Below are positions 1-8,855 of a stretch of DNA of 64,000 nucleotides, piece by piece. Source of the stretch: Diplonema japonicum (taxonomy: Eukaryota; Euglenozoa; Diplonemea; Diplonemida; Diplonemidae); the NCBI GenBank assembly GCA_964019335.1, contig OZ025707.1, positions 171,501 to 235,500 on the forward strand, given 5' to 3'. The notes beneath the pieces were generated by a model that was given only the letters and a program-made list of their open reading frames with translations, was not told the DNA's origin and searched no databases. The first letter of the stretch is position 1. Each line of letters opens with the position of its first letter. Position numbers and translations under genes: made by a program.

Positions 1-7
1 GAGGAAG

Positions 8-1282
8 ATGGGCTGCCGGGGCGTCCTGAGGGTAGACAAGCACCTGAACGGGGTACAACGAGTCGACGCGCTGGTAACGCTCCCGAAGGAAAGGCTGGCG
101 GGGATGCTGAAGGACTCAGGGAAGGACGGGGTCTTCCTCAAACTGAAAGACGGGAAGCTCGGGCCGGTTGCGTGGCTTCCAAAGGACACAACGCTGGACG
201 TAGCGTTGGCGCAGGCAGAGGCGGAGGGTCTGGCGATGCGGGACGGTGACGGCCGCATCGGGATACGGACGACGGAGGAACGGAAGATCGCCATCCTCAA
301 CAAGGCGATGGGAGAGGGTGCGAGGCTGGAGGGCCAACACGGGGAGCCGACGTGGAAGCTCACCGGGCTCTACTCGGATTGCAGCGAACAGCACGTGGAG
401 AGGATCACCGCAAAGATGGGATGGAAGGGAGTACCAGTCAGAGGCGGATGGAGCAACGGGACACGGTGCTGGTACATCAGAGGAACGAAACCCCCGACCG
501 ACAAGGTGAGGATCACGACCCCGACAGGGAAGATCCTAAACTGCAGAATCACGTCGGATACGTCGACCAGACCGATGGCCACCTTAAAGTCACACCCAGG
601 GCAGACATGGAGCAGAAAACAGTCCTCGCCAGCTGGGGCCAAGTCCTATCTGAACGCGGCAGCAGGGGTTGCTAAGACTACTCCCACCCCTAGCACCAAG
701 ACTCAGGCAACGAAGGATTCGCCAGACACAAAGGGAAAGGTGCAAAAGAACACGTCGATGGAAGACCGTCTAGGTGCGATCGAAAAAGCGATTCAGAAAC
801 TCTCCGGCAGACCACTCAAGAAACCAAAGGAGTCGTCGGAGGTCCTGAAACTGAGAAAGGAAAATGACGAGCTACGCCAGGAGGTACGCCAACTACAGCA
901 GGCGATGACGGAGCTAACAGCCCAACTGAAGGTATTCGTGAAGCAGGGGCAGAGGTCGGAAGAAGCATGCTCCCCGCAGTATGGCACGGAGATGGAAGGA
1001 ACAGAAGATGCTGAGTCTAGTTTGGGACCACCGCCTACGGGGACGGATACGGACATTGAAACTGAAGGGGGAGACGGGGACGAGGAACTGTTGGAGGAAG
1101 GAGACCTTACCATTTGCGTGACAGGAAAGACGCACGTCTTCAACGGCACGTACTCGACCTGGAGGGGAGCAGTGTGCAAGATATGCGATGAAGGGGTGCA
1201 CAAGAAGAACCAGGCCCAACAATGCATAATAAACGAGTGCAGGACCACCGTGTGCCGTAGTTGTATGGAAGGCGGGTGGTGA
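8..1282 (+). CDS. LINE ORF1 protein (coiled coil plus C-terminal Cys cluster)
   Basis: The 424-residue reading frame has an ATG seven bases into the window, so an upstream extension cannot be excluded. Residues about 275-315 form a heptad-rich, highly charged coiled coil, as in many LINE ORF1 proteins that trimerise and bind RNA. The C-terminus (from residue 390) has CxxC and CxxxxC/CxxC spacings (CKIC, then two Cys-rich clusters ending CRSC), a likely zinc-binding module. The middle, residues 200-270, is rich in Ser, Thr, Lys and Pro and probably disordered. I do not recognise the N-terminal 180 residues. Inferred role: nucleic-acid chaperone or RNP component. It ends in TGA, and the ORF2 frame continues in the same phase directly after it. 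Confidence 0.7.
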   Translation: MGCRGVLRVDKHLNGVQRVDALVTLPKERLAGMLKDSGKDGVFLKLKDGKLGPVAWLPKDTTLDVALAQAEAEGLAMRDGDGRIGIRTTEERKIAILNKAMGEGARLEGQHGEPTWKLTGLYSDCSEQHVERITAKMGWKGVPVRGGWSNGTRCWYIRGTKPPTDKVRITTPTGKILNCRITSDTSTRPMATLKSHPGQTWSRKQSSPAGAKSYLNAAAGVAKTTPTPSTKTQATKDSPDTKGKVQKNTSMEDRLGAIEKAIQKLSGRPLKKPKESSEVLKLRKENDELRQEVRQLQQAMTELTAQLKVFVKQGQRSEEACSPQYGTEMEGTEDAESSLGPPPTGTDTDIETEGGDGDEELLEEGDLTICVTGKTHVFNGTYSTWRGAVCKICDEGVHKKNQAQQCIINECRTTVCRSCMEGGW

Positions 1283-1753
1283 CTGACATATGATAAACGA
1301 CCCCCAACCCCGCCGAACGGCCAACACCCTAACCTAAACAATTTCATCAATCACAATTATAATCATCACCACACGACCACCCGGCCCCAGTCGAAGCACG
1401 ACCCGAGGTTGCTCTCCGACAGAGAATCGAAGCAACTGGTCGAGGATGGGGTGGAGCCAAACCCGGGACCCGGACCGGCGAACGACGAGTTGGAGAGACG
1501 CGGAACAGACGAGCTCACCCTATTCACGCACAATGGCGCGGCCCTAAACAACAGGCTGGGTGAATATGCTGGAGTCCTCCCAGACGTCTTCTGCATCCAG
1601 GAGACGGCGCTCACAGCCCAGACACAGCTGGAAGTGGAACGCGTGCTCAGAGATGACGAATGGGGCAGGCAGTACACCAGATTCTGGGGGAAACCGCAGC
1701 CAGGCAGGAGGGCAAACGAGATCTCGTCGCTAACAATCGCCAGAGACAGTTAA
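1283..1753 (+). CDS. LINE ORF2, N-terminal piece: 2A-like motif and truncated AP endonuclease
   Basis: The frame is open from the codon after the ORF1 TGA to 1753 and contains no ATG. About 55 codons of linker, rich in Asn, His, Pro and Thr, lead to a 2A-like GVEPNPGP motif. An endonuclease/exonuclease/phosphatase start follows: the segment LTLFTHNGAALNNRLGEY matches the usual opening strand, and CIQET carries the conserved catalytic Glu. After about 60 more residues the LINE sequence gives way to ankyrin DNA in a different frame and a TAA closes the frame. The product would lack most of the endonuclease and all of the reverse transcriptase. How translation would reach this frame is unclear; readthrough of the TGA, reinitiation or a non-ATG start are possible. 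Confidence 0.65.
   Translation: MTYDKRPPTPPNGQHPNLNNFINHNYNHHHTTTRPQSKHDPRLLSDRESKQLVEDGVEPNPGPGPANDELERRGTDELTLFTHNGAALNNRLGEYAGVLPDVFCIQETALTAQTQLEVERVLRDDEWGRQYTRFWGKPQPGRRANEISSLTIARDS
1448..1471 (+). other. 2A-like ribosome-skipping motif in LINE ORF2
   Basis: The codons read G-V-E-P-N-P-G-P, preceded by E-D. The canonical 2A core is D-(V/I)-E-x-N-P-G-P, with skipping between the last G and P. Here the canonical Asp is Gly and an Asp lies one residue earlier; the E, N, P, G and P positions are kept. 2A-like motifs at the start of LINE ORF2 are known from trypanosome L1Tc/Ingi and some animal LINEs. Its activity cannot be judged from sequence. Confidence 0.65.
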
Positions 1754-2378
1754 ATATTTTGTTGAAACTCTCGGTCAAGACGCAGGTGTCAAAACCAACG
1801 AGGGTTGGGCACCGTTTCAACTAGCAGCATCAAATGGCCAGCTGGAGACAGTAAAATATTTTGTTGAAACTCTCGGTCAAGACGCAGGTGTCAAAACCAA
1901 CGAGGGTTGGGCACCGGTTCATCTAGCAGCATCAAGTGGCCAGCTGGAGACAGTAAAATATCTTGTTGAAACTCTCGGTCAAGACGCAGGTGTCAAAAGC
2001 AACTACGGTAGGACACCGCTTCATGATGCAGCATCAAGTGGCCACCTGGAGACAGTTAAATATCTTGTTGAAAGCAGGAGAGGTGCGGCATCACGCACTC
2101 TTTCCGTTTCATGCAAAAAAAGAAAACTTGTTGAAACTCGCGGTCAAGTCGCAGGTGTCAAGTGCAACTTAGGTTGGACACCGCTTCATTATGCAGCATT
2201 CAAGGGCCATCTTGAGACGGTTAAATATCTTGTTGAAACTTGCGGTCAAGACGCAGGTGTCAAAAACAACGACGGTAGCACACCGGTTCATCTAGCGGCA
2301 CAGGAAAGCCATCTCGAAACAATAAAATATCTTGTTGAAGAAAGAATAAAAGAAAAAGACTGGCGACAAGAAGGATAG
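1743..2378 (+). pseudogene. Ankyrin-repeat gene, 3' fragment (array copy 0)
   Basis: The fragment encodes the last five ankyrin repeats, the basic linker (LINE-tail derived, 2074-2126) and the normal C-terminal end. By eye it looks the same as the 3' end of the intact copy ending at 7828. It has no start codon of its own and is preceded by LINE sequence in another frame, so it should not be expressed as an ankyrin protein unless spliced. Confidence 0.85.
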
Positions 2379-3375
2379 AAAATAAAGTGTTCACCAGTGT
2401 GATGTTCGAGAGGCACAATTTTCGTACTCTCCTATTTTTTTTTTTTTAATTTTTTTTTTAATTTATTATTATTATTATTTTTTTTTTTTTTTTTGCATGA
2501 AGAAAAACAATCTATTGATACTGAATTGTTATTGCTAAAAAGAGTAGTGGTGGCATTGTAGGGCTTACCCTTCTACAGGTTAACCCCGGCTGTGCACAAA
2601 CAGCAATCAACCGACTCTTTTTTTTGGAAGAAGTAAAAGAGAAGAAAAAAAACTATAACTATCTTGTTTCAAATCGTACCTGTTTCTTTGTTGTAAATGT
2701 GTCTCTCTCTCTTTTTTTTTTTTTTTCTTTTTTTTTTTTCTCTTTATTTATACTCGGTTGTTTTGTACACCAGGTACCCTTAACGTCATGAAAGACCCGA
2801 AGAGGGCGGGGTTCCTCAAGGACAGTGAAGAGACCACCTTTTTATTAGCAAGCCATTCAAGGCAGCAGGAAGAAAACAAATGAAGTGTAATCAAATAGAA
2901 GAACAGAAATTTTGATAAATTTCGGTGTGCGGGTGGGTGCTCACCGTTGTAGAAAAGAAAAAAAAAATGAAAAAGAAAGAAGTAGTAAACCCCCACAGGT
3001 GCATCTTCAGGAGTTTCAGTCTTGAAGAAGAGAAAAGAAAAGAAAAAAAGAAGAAAAGAAAAGTGGGAAAAAAAAAAAGAAGAGAAGTGATTTCCTTTTG
3101 ATCTTTCTTTTGTTGTTGTGTTTGATGTTTTTTTTTTTTTTTTTTCTGATTAGAGTGGGTCTTTTTGTTTTTTCCCTCGCTCTCATCTTCTCTTGGAAAG
3201 AGAAAAATAAATAGAAAAGGGAGGGCCTCCGATGTTCAAAACCTAAATAGATTTTTTTTTTTTTTTTTAAACCAGGGGCGGAAGTTCGCCAAGAGTGTAC
3301 AGTCCTGTTTCTCGCGGAAACAGAGAACCTACCCCCCACCCCCACAGCAGCCGACCAATCAGACACAGCAGTGTG

Positions 3376-3410
<35 letters not shown>

Positions 3411-3913
3411 CCCTTATTTAGAACAAAAGGAGAAAGGGAAAAAAAAAAAGCAATTGTTTATCTTTCTTCTACTGCCTCCTTCTTTTGGGTACCAAAAAAG
3501 CTTTTCAGAAGGTCCAATACCGGTCAGGGGTGAGAGTGAGAGGACAACATGGAAGTCCGGTTCCCCGTGGTTTCATCCCCCATCCTCATTCTCGCTTTCC
3601 TCCCACCTCTTCATAGTTTACTGTTTCACGAGCGCTCCTTTTGTCGTTGTTGGACTTCAGGGTGAGCTGCTTATATTCCTTTCCTCCCGAGTTTCAGCCT
3701 TGTGAGCTGACCATCAATATTCAATAGATTTTTTTTTTTTAAACCGGGGGCGGAGGCTCACATTCAGTTTACTTTTTTCATTTTTATTTTTATTAGGTTT
3801 GTCCTCCACCTTGAGTTTTTATTTTTTATTATTTTTTTTTTCTTATTTTATTTTTTATTTCTATTCTTACTTTCATTTTTCATTTAATTTTACGTTTCAT
3901 CCCGCTACCAGTC

Positions 3914-4119
3914 GTGGTCGCCAACAGCTCGCTCACACCCTTCTCCAGGATCTCCCTCCAGCATCTTGTCCGCGCAGCTGTCCGCGGCGGCGTCGTAGGC
4001 AGCGGCCTTTGCTTCCAACTTCGGTCGCATTTCGGCTTCCGGTGTGGCTTGTGCCACTCGCTGTAGTCAGTCTCGGGGTACTCGGGATAGAGGCCAGTCC
4101 CCACGTCTCACACCCTTCT
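3914..4119 (-). mobile_element. Rearranged LINE 3' fragments upstream of subtilisin copy 1
   Basis: On the minus strand three blocks match the C-terminal coding part of the LINE at 19103-23265. One encodes EKGVSELLA (LINE: QKGVSELLAG). One encodes GTGLYPEYPETDYSE (LINE: GTGLYPEYPETDHSE). One encodes HRKPKCDR. The block order differs from the LINE, and a 24-bp piece (cgtaggcagcgg...) occurs twice, at about 3995 and 4119, so at least two overlapping truncated pieces are present. DNA identity is high but imperfect, indicating an older event than the full LINE insertion. It lies 100-300 bp before the subtilisin ATG. Confidence 0.8.
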
Positions 4120-4144
4120 CGTAGGCAGCGGCCTTTGCTTCCAA

Positions 4145-4151
4145 AAACACA

Positions 4152-4184
<33 letters not shown>
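4145..4184. repeat. CA-dinucleotide microsatellite before subtilisin copy 1
   Basis: An imperfect then perfect CA run lies about 40 bp before the subtilisin start codon. The same tract occurs before all five copies, at about 9590, 16504, 25636 and 34767. Confidence 0.9.
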
Positions 4185-4185
<1 letters not shown>

Positions 4186-4222
4186 ACAGTTTCCTTTCTC
4201 CTTACTTTACTTTTAACTTAAC

Positions 4223-5407
4223 ATGATGAGGTGTGGTCTCCTCCTGGCTGCGGCCTGTGCGGTGAGCGGTCTGTCCCTGTCGCCCGCGACGGACAAGGTT
4301 GTGAAGGATGAGTTCATCTTGTTGCTGCACTCGAACATCACGGTGGCGGACCACGATGCGCTGAACGAGAGGGTGAAGGGGAGGAAGTTCTCTATCGGGA
4401 AGGGGTTTCGGGCGGTCCACGCGACTTTGAACGAGGAGTCCCTTGAGTGGGTGCTTGCTCAGGAGCACCTTGTGAAGAAGGTGGAGCACAACCAGGTGGT
4501 GCGCCTCGTGCAGGAGACCTGCAACGCGCAGCAGAGGGACGCGTCGTGGGGTCAGGCGAGGACCACGAACGCTGGGCCGCAGAACGTTGTGAACACCTTC
4601 GCGCACAACCCTGACTGGGGCAAGGACATCGACATCTACATTGTTGACACCGGTATCAGGTGCACCCACGTTGACTTCAAGGACACCGAGGGGGAGAGCA
4701 GGTGCTTGTGGGGGGCGAACACCGCTGGCGGCAGCAACACCGATGTGAACGGACACGGGACCCACTGCGCCTCGACATCGGGCGGGATCCGCTACGGTAT
4801 CGCAAAGGCCTCGACGCTGATCGCCGTGAAGGTGCTCGGGGACAACGGTTCCGGGACAACGGCTGGTGTGATCGCCGGTGTGCAGTTCGTGGCGGACAAC
4901 GCCGCCACAAGGAAGAAGAAGTCTGTTGCGAACATGTCGCTGGGAGGTGGCTTCAGCACGGCGTCGAACAACGCTGTCGACGCTGCTGTTGGCACCGGTG
5001 TTTCCTTCGCTGTGGCAGCCGGGAACGACAACGCTGACGCGAGGAACTACAGCCCCGCCAGTGCCAAGGACTGCGTCACCGTCGGCTCCACCGAGCTCGC
5101 CAACTCGGGCGGCACCCAGGTGGACGCACGCTCCAGCTTCTCCAACTACGGCAGCACCCTCGACATCTTCGCACCCGGCTCCAACATTGTGGCCGCGTAC
5201 TCCACCTCCGACACCGCCTACGCCACCCTCTCCGGTACCTCCATGGCCTCCCCTCACGTTGCTGGTGCCATGGCTCTCTACGCCCAGACAAACAGCCCCG
5301 CTGAGGTCAAGAAGCTCCTCAACGACAACGCCGAGACTGGTATCCTTCAGATCGGGACTGGGTCCCCGAACAAGATGCTTCACGTTCCTTGCATTAGCAC
5401 CCGTTAA
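4223..5407 (+). CDS. Secreted subtilisin-like serine protease (S8, proteinase K type), copy 1
   Basis: The protein has 394 residues. Residues 1-20 are a signal peptide with a hydrophobic core (LLLAAACAVSGL). Residues about 25-100 fit an inhibitor_I9 propeptide. The mature domain starts near 105 and contains the full catalytic triad: Asp142 (IVDTGI), His178 (NGHGTH), Ser340 (GTSMASPHVAG), plus oxyanion Asn268 (AAGND). Motif spacing is that of proteinase K-like fungal and protist enzymes. There are no extra domains, transmembrane anchor or introns. Expected to be processed in the secretory pathway and to act as an extracellular or vacuolar endopeptidase. An in-frame second ATG directly follows the first. 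The 3' flank begins actcgggattcg, shared only with copy 5. Confidence 0.93.
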   Translation: MMRCGLLLAAACAVSGLSLSPATDKVVKDEFILLLHSNITVADHDALNERVKGRKFSIGKGFRAVHATLNEESLEWVLAQEHLVKKVEHNQVVRLVQETCNAQQRDASWGQARTTNAGPQNVVNTFAHNPDWGKDIDIYIVDTGIRCTHVDFKDTEGESRCLWGANTAGGSNTDVNGHGTHCASTSGGIRYGIAKASTLIAVKVLGDNGSGTTAGVIAGVQFVADNAATRKKKSVANMSLGGGFSTASNNAVDAAVGTGVSFAVAAGNDNADARNYSPASAKDCVTVGSTELANSGGTQVDARSSFSNYGSTLDIFAPGSNIVAAYSTSDTAYATLSGTSMASPHVAGAMALYAQTNSPAEVKKLLNDNAETGILQIGTGSPNKMLHVPCISTR

Positions 5408-5510
5408 ACTCGGGATTCGCTGATCTTTGCATACTCTCTTCCCCTCCCCCTGAATGTGTAAACTAAAAAGAAAACGTGTGGCGTTCCCTTACTTGTGTTT
5501 ATTTATTTAT

Positions 5511-5626
5511 GAGAAAACTGCTAACTTGACCCCTAAGTTTGAGAAATGTCAAAAAGCCACCCCCTTAGTTTGAGAAATGTTCAAGGTCTATCTTTAAAGA
5601 GGAAAAAGTTTCTGATCCAGTCCCCA
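5511..5626. mobile_element. Left end of a Mutator-like element (truncated)
   Basis: Closely matches the first about 115 bp of the element at 36133-36749, including its terminal inverted-repeat end gagaaaactgctaacttgac, and is preceded by the same tttatttat. It then switches to the C-rich spacer found after copies 2-4, so the right part of the element was lost. The spacer sequence around gaatgtgtaaactaaaaag occurs on both sides of it, which fits a recombination product between two unit types. Confidence 0.75.
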
Positions 5627-5797
5627 AGGTTTCCCTCTCCCCTCCCCTCCCCCTGAATGATTAAACCAAATTCGTTTTTGATCTTTTCAATCCCCCCCTC
5701 CCCTCCCCCTGAATGTGTAAACTAAAAAGAAAACGTGTGGCGTTACCTTACTTGTGTTTTTTTTTTAGACACCTTTTTTTATTGCTGAAGGAAAGAG

Positions 5798-5830
<33 letters not shown>

Positions 5831-6105
5831 CGAACTTGAAGACCAAACAAAAACGTCTCCGGTTTTGTTGAATCTTTGGACGCAACAACAGAAGAGGCCA
5901 TCCAAGTGTGTTTGTTCTTGTTGTGGATGTGTTTGTGTATTTGTCAGTACGAATTTAACCAGACTTCCCAATCCTTCGTTCGAACATCTCTTTCCTATTC
6001 CTTCTTCTCTTTTCCCTCTTTCTTTCTCTGCAGTTTTACACGACTCGTATCTTATTTTTTCGAGTTCACATCCAATTAATCCCCAACACAGTCCCCTCTA
6101 CCTGC

Positions 6106-6136
<31 letters not shown>

Positions 6137-6139
6137 AGT
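5627..6139. other. Ankyrin 5' flank, copy 1
   Basis: C-rich pyrimidine tracts, an A run of about 30, then a pyrimidine-rich leader (TTCCTTCTTCTCTTTTCC) and a CAA-repeat (about 6106-6136) directly before the ankyrin ATG. A CAA-rich unstructured 5' leader could favour ribosome scanning; this is inference. Confidence 0.6.
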
Positions 6140-7828
6140 ATGGATCCGTCAGCTGCTGCGAACAACACCACCCTCACAAAAGAGGAGGGGAGGGTTGCCT
6201 TGGTGAGAGCTGTTTCAAAAGGGGACCTTGAGGAGATGAGGGAACTTGTTCTGGAGCGGGGTGTTGACCCTGGTGCAACGGGCAGCGATGGTTTCACAGC
6301 CCTGCACTATGCAGCTCGCGAAAACAACTGTGTCGAGGCTGTGGCTGCTCTCGTCTCTTCTTACCACCAGGACCCTGGTGTGAAAAGCAACGATGGTTGG
6401 ACACCGGTTCATCTAGCAGCACAGGAAGGCCAGCTGGAAACAGTTAAATATCTTATTGAAACTTGCGGTAGCGACGTAGGTGTCAAAAACAACGACAGTA
6501 GGACACCGGTTCACGAAGCAGCAGTTAACGGCCATCTTGAGACGGTTAAATATCTAGTTGAAACTCTTGGTCAAGACGCAGGTGTCAAATGCAACTTAGG
6601 TTTTACACCGCTTCATGATGCAGCATCAAACGGCCACCTGGAGACAGTTAAATATCTTGAAAAGTCTCGTTCCCGAAAAAAAAAGAGGAATGGAAAACTT
6701 GTTAAAACTCGCGGTGGCAACAAAGGTGTGAGCAGCAACGACGGTTGGACACCGGTTCATCTAGCAGCAGAGTACGGCCACCTGGAGACTGTTAAATATC
6801 TTGTTGAAACTCTTGGTCAAGACGCTGGTGCGAAAAGCGAAGACGGTAGGACACCGATACATGAAGCAGCATTAGGAGGCCAGCTGGAGACAGTTAAATA
6901 TCTTGTTGAAGCTTGCGGTCAAGACGCAGGTGTCAAATGCAAAGACGGTAGGACACCGGTTTATCACGCTGCATTAAGGGGCCATGTGAAGACGGTTAAA
7001 TATCTTGTTGAAACTCTCGGTCAAGACGCAGGTGTCAAAAGCAACTACGGTAGGACACCGCTTCATGAAGCAGCATTAAGGAGCCACCTGGAGACAGTAA
7101 AATATCTTGTTGAAACTCTCGGTCAAGACGCAGGTGTCAAAAACAAAGACGGTTTTACACCGCTTCATGAAGCAGCATTAAAGGGCCATCTGGAGACAGT
7201 TAAATATTTTGTTGAAACTCTCGGTCAAGACGCAGGTGTCAAAACCAACGAGGGTTGGGCACCGTTTCAACTAGCAGCATCAAATGGCCAGCTGGAGACA
7301 GTAAAATATTTTGTTGAAACTCTCGGTCAAGACGCAGGTGTCAAAACCAACGAGGGTTGGGCACCGGTTCATCTAGCAGCATCAAGTGGCCAGCTGGAGA
7401 CAGTAAAATATCTTGTTGAAACTCTCGGTCAAGACGCAGGTGTCAAAAGCAACTACGGTAGGACACCGCTTCATGATGCAGCATCAAGTGGCCACCTGGA
7501 GACAGTTAAATATCTTGTTGAAAGCAGGAGAGGTGCGGCATCACGCACTCTTTCCGTTTCATGCAAAAAAAGAAAACTTGTTGAAACTCGCGGTCAAGTC
7601 GCAGGTGTCAAGTGCAACTTAGGTTGGACACCGCTTCATTATGCAGCATTCAAGGGCCATCTTGAGACGGTTAAATATCTTGTTGAAACTTGCGGTCAAG
7701 ACGCAGGTGTCAAAAACAACGACGGTAGCACACCGGTTCATCTAGCGGCACAGGAAAGCCATCTCGAAACAATAAAATATCTTGTTGAAGAAAGAATAAA
7801 AGAAAAAGACTGGCGACAAGAAGGATAG
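6140..7828 (+). CDS. Ankyrin-repeat protein, array copy 1 (intact, 562 residues)
   Basis: The protein is almost entirely ankyrin repeats: an N-terminal cap-like repeat (residues about 15-45), then 14 repeats with the core G-x-TP-L/V-H-x-AA-x-x-G-H-LETVKYLVE. Two short basic linkers interrupt the array: one near residue 174 (SRSRKKKRNGK) and one near 461-480 (SRRGAASRTLSVSCKKRK). The second is derived from a LINE tail. There is no signal peptide, membrane segment or other domain, so a cytosolic or nuclear binding protein is likely; the basic linkers could act as nuclear signals. Partners are unknown. Neighbouring repeats are also near-identical in DNA, implying recent internal duplication. The ATG follows a CAA-repeat leader. 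Confidence 0.92.
   Translation: MDPSAAANNTTLTKEEGRVALVRAVSKGDLEEMRELVLERGVDPGATGSDGFTALHYAARENNCVEAVAALVSSYHQDPGVKSNDGWTPVHLAAQEGQLETVKYLIETCGSDVGVKNNDSRTPVHEAAVNGHLETVKYLVETLGQDAGVKCNLGFTPLHDAASNGHLETVKYLEKSRSRKKKRNGKLVKTRGGNKGVSSNDGWTPVHLAAEYGHLETVKYLVETLGQDAGAKSEDGRTPIHEAALGGQLETVKYLVEACGQDAGVKCKDGRTPVYHAALRGHVKTVKYLVETLGQDAGVKSNYGRTPLHEAALRSHLETVKYLVETLGQDAGVKNKDGFTPLHEAALKGHLETVKYFVETLGQDAGVKTNEGWAPFQLAASNGQLETVKYFVETLGQDAGVKTNEGWAPVHLAASSGQLETVKYLVETLGQDAGVKSNYGRTPLHDAASSGHLETVKYLVESRRGAASRTLSVSCKKRKLVETRGQVAGVKCNLGWTPLHYAAFKGHLETVKYLVETCGQDAGVKNNDGSTPVHLAAQESHLETIKYLVEERIKEKDWRQEG
7524..7576 (+). mobile_element. Exapted LINE 3' tail inside the ankyrin coding sequence (copy 1)
   Basis: About 40 bp (from gcaggagaggtgcggc to cgtttcatgc) match the last bases of the LINE before its poly-A (23202-23242) with only a few differences, followed here by aaaaaaagaaaa. 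The insert is flanked by direct repeats CTTGTTGAAA at 7514-7523 and 7577-7586. It keeps the ankyrin frame and encodes the Arg/Ser/Lys linker. The same insert is at 2074-2126, 23582-23634 and 32713-32765, but is absent from array copy 2. Confidence 0.85.
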
Positions 7829-8820
7829 AAAATAAAGTGTTCACCAGTGTGATGTTCGAGAGGCACAATTTTCGTACTCTCCTATTTTTTTTTTTTTAAT
7901 TTTTTTTTTAATTTATTATTATTATTATTTTTTTTTTTTTTTTTGCATGAAGAAAAACAATCTATTGATACTGAATTGTTATTGCTAAAAAGAGTAGTGG
8001 TGGCATTGTAGGGCTTACCCTTCTACAGGTTAACCCCGGCTGTGCACAAACAGCAATCAACCGACTCTTTTTTTTGGAAGAAGTAAAAGAGAAGAAAAAA
8101 AACTATAACTATCTTGTTTCAAATCGTACCTGTTTCTTTGTTGTAAATGTGTCTCTCTCTCTTTTTTTTTTTTTTTCTTTTTTTTTTTTCTCTTTATTTA
8201 TACTCGGTTGTTTTGTACACCAGGTACCCTTAACGTCATGAAAGACCCGAAGAGGGCGGGGTTCCTCAAGGACAGTGAAGAGACCACCTTTTTATTAGCA
8301 AGCCATTCAAGGCAGCAGGAAGAAAACAAATGAAGTGTAATCAAATAGAAGAACAGAAATTTTGATAAATTTCGGTGTGCGGGTGGGTGCTCACCGTTGT
8401 AGAAAAGAAAAAAAAAATGAAAAAGAAAGAAGTAGTAAACCCCCACAGGTGCATCTTCAGGAGTTTCAGTCTTGAAGAAGAGAAAAGAAAAGAAAAAAAG
8501 AAGAAAAGAAAAGGGGGGAAAAAAAAAAGAAGAGAAGTGATTTCCTTTTGATCTTTCTTTTGTTGTTGTGTTTGATGTTTTTTTTTTTTTCTGATTAGAG
8601 TGGGTCTTTTTGTTTTTTCCCTCGCTCTCATCTTCTCTTGGAAAGAGAAAAATAAATAGAAAAGGGAGGGCCTCCGATGTTCAAAACCTAAATAGATTTT
8701 TTTTTTTTTTTTTAAACCAGGGGCGGAAGTTCGCCAAGAGTGTACAGTCCTGTTTCTCGCGGAAACAGAGAACCTACCCCCCACCCCCACAGCAGCCGAC
8801 CAATCAGACACAGCAGTGTG

Positions 8821-8855
<35 letters not shown>

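Larger units (their letters stand above)
1..1742 (+). mobile_element. 5' part of a LINE (non-LTR retrotransposon), joined to an ankyrin gene
   Basis: This segment carries ORF1 and the first part of ORF2 of a LINE, then stops abruptly inside the endonuclease domain and continues as ankyrin-repeat DNA at about 1743. The LINE copies at 19103-23265 and 28234-32396 begin inside the C-terminal part of an endonuclease, so the two types are complementary pieces of what is probably one family; no overlap is available to prove it. The junction has short homology (gagacagtt occurs in the ankyrin side), which suggests a deletion or ectopic recombination rather than a normal insertion end. The true 5' end lies left of the window. 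Confidence 0.75.
2379..4222. other. Ankyrin-to-subtilisin spacer, copy 1
   Basis: The spacer is dominated by T and A runs. Complex pieces inside it are: a frame open from 2764 to 2883 with an internal ATG at 2788 (31 codons, hydrophilic, ends in tandem Gln/Glu); an ATG frame 3549-3665 of 38 residues with a hydrophobic N-terminal half; rearranged LINE pieces at 3914-4119; and a CA repeat at about 4145-4184 just upstream of the subtilisin start. The two small frames recur in the other spacers, but the copies are recent so this is no evidence of coding. The subtilisin promoter must lie here; I see no clear TATA box. Confidence 0.6.

Noticed and set aside
1448..1471. Viral origin of the 2A-like motif
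   Set aside because: It is followed directly by a LINE endonuclease start and preceded by a LINE ORF1, a setting already known for 2A-like motifs in retrotransposons; no viral gene is nearby.
2560..2620. Possible small RNA gene with a T-run terminator (ggttaaccccggctgtgcac then T8)
   Set aside because: No cloverleaf, polymerase III boxes or known fold could be built; T runs are everywhere in this DNA.
4202..5383. Antisense open frame of 393 codons across the whole subtilisin gene (and in each other copy)
   Set aside because: It mirrors the sense codons of a GC-rich gene, has no domain or sensible composition, and the sense strand has a complete catalytic triad and signal peptide.
6140..7828. 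Regular short repeats that could be mistaken for a CRISPR array
   Set aside because: The period of about 100 bp is translated ankyrin repeats with conserved TPLH and LETVKYL, in a eukaryotic genome.
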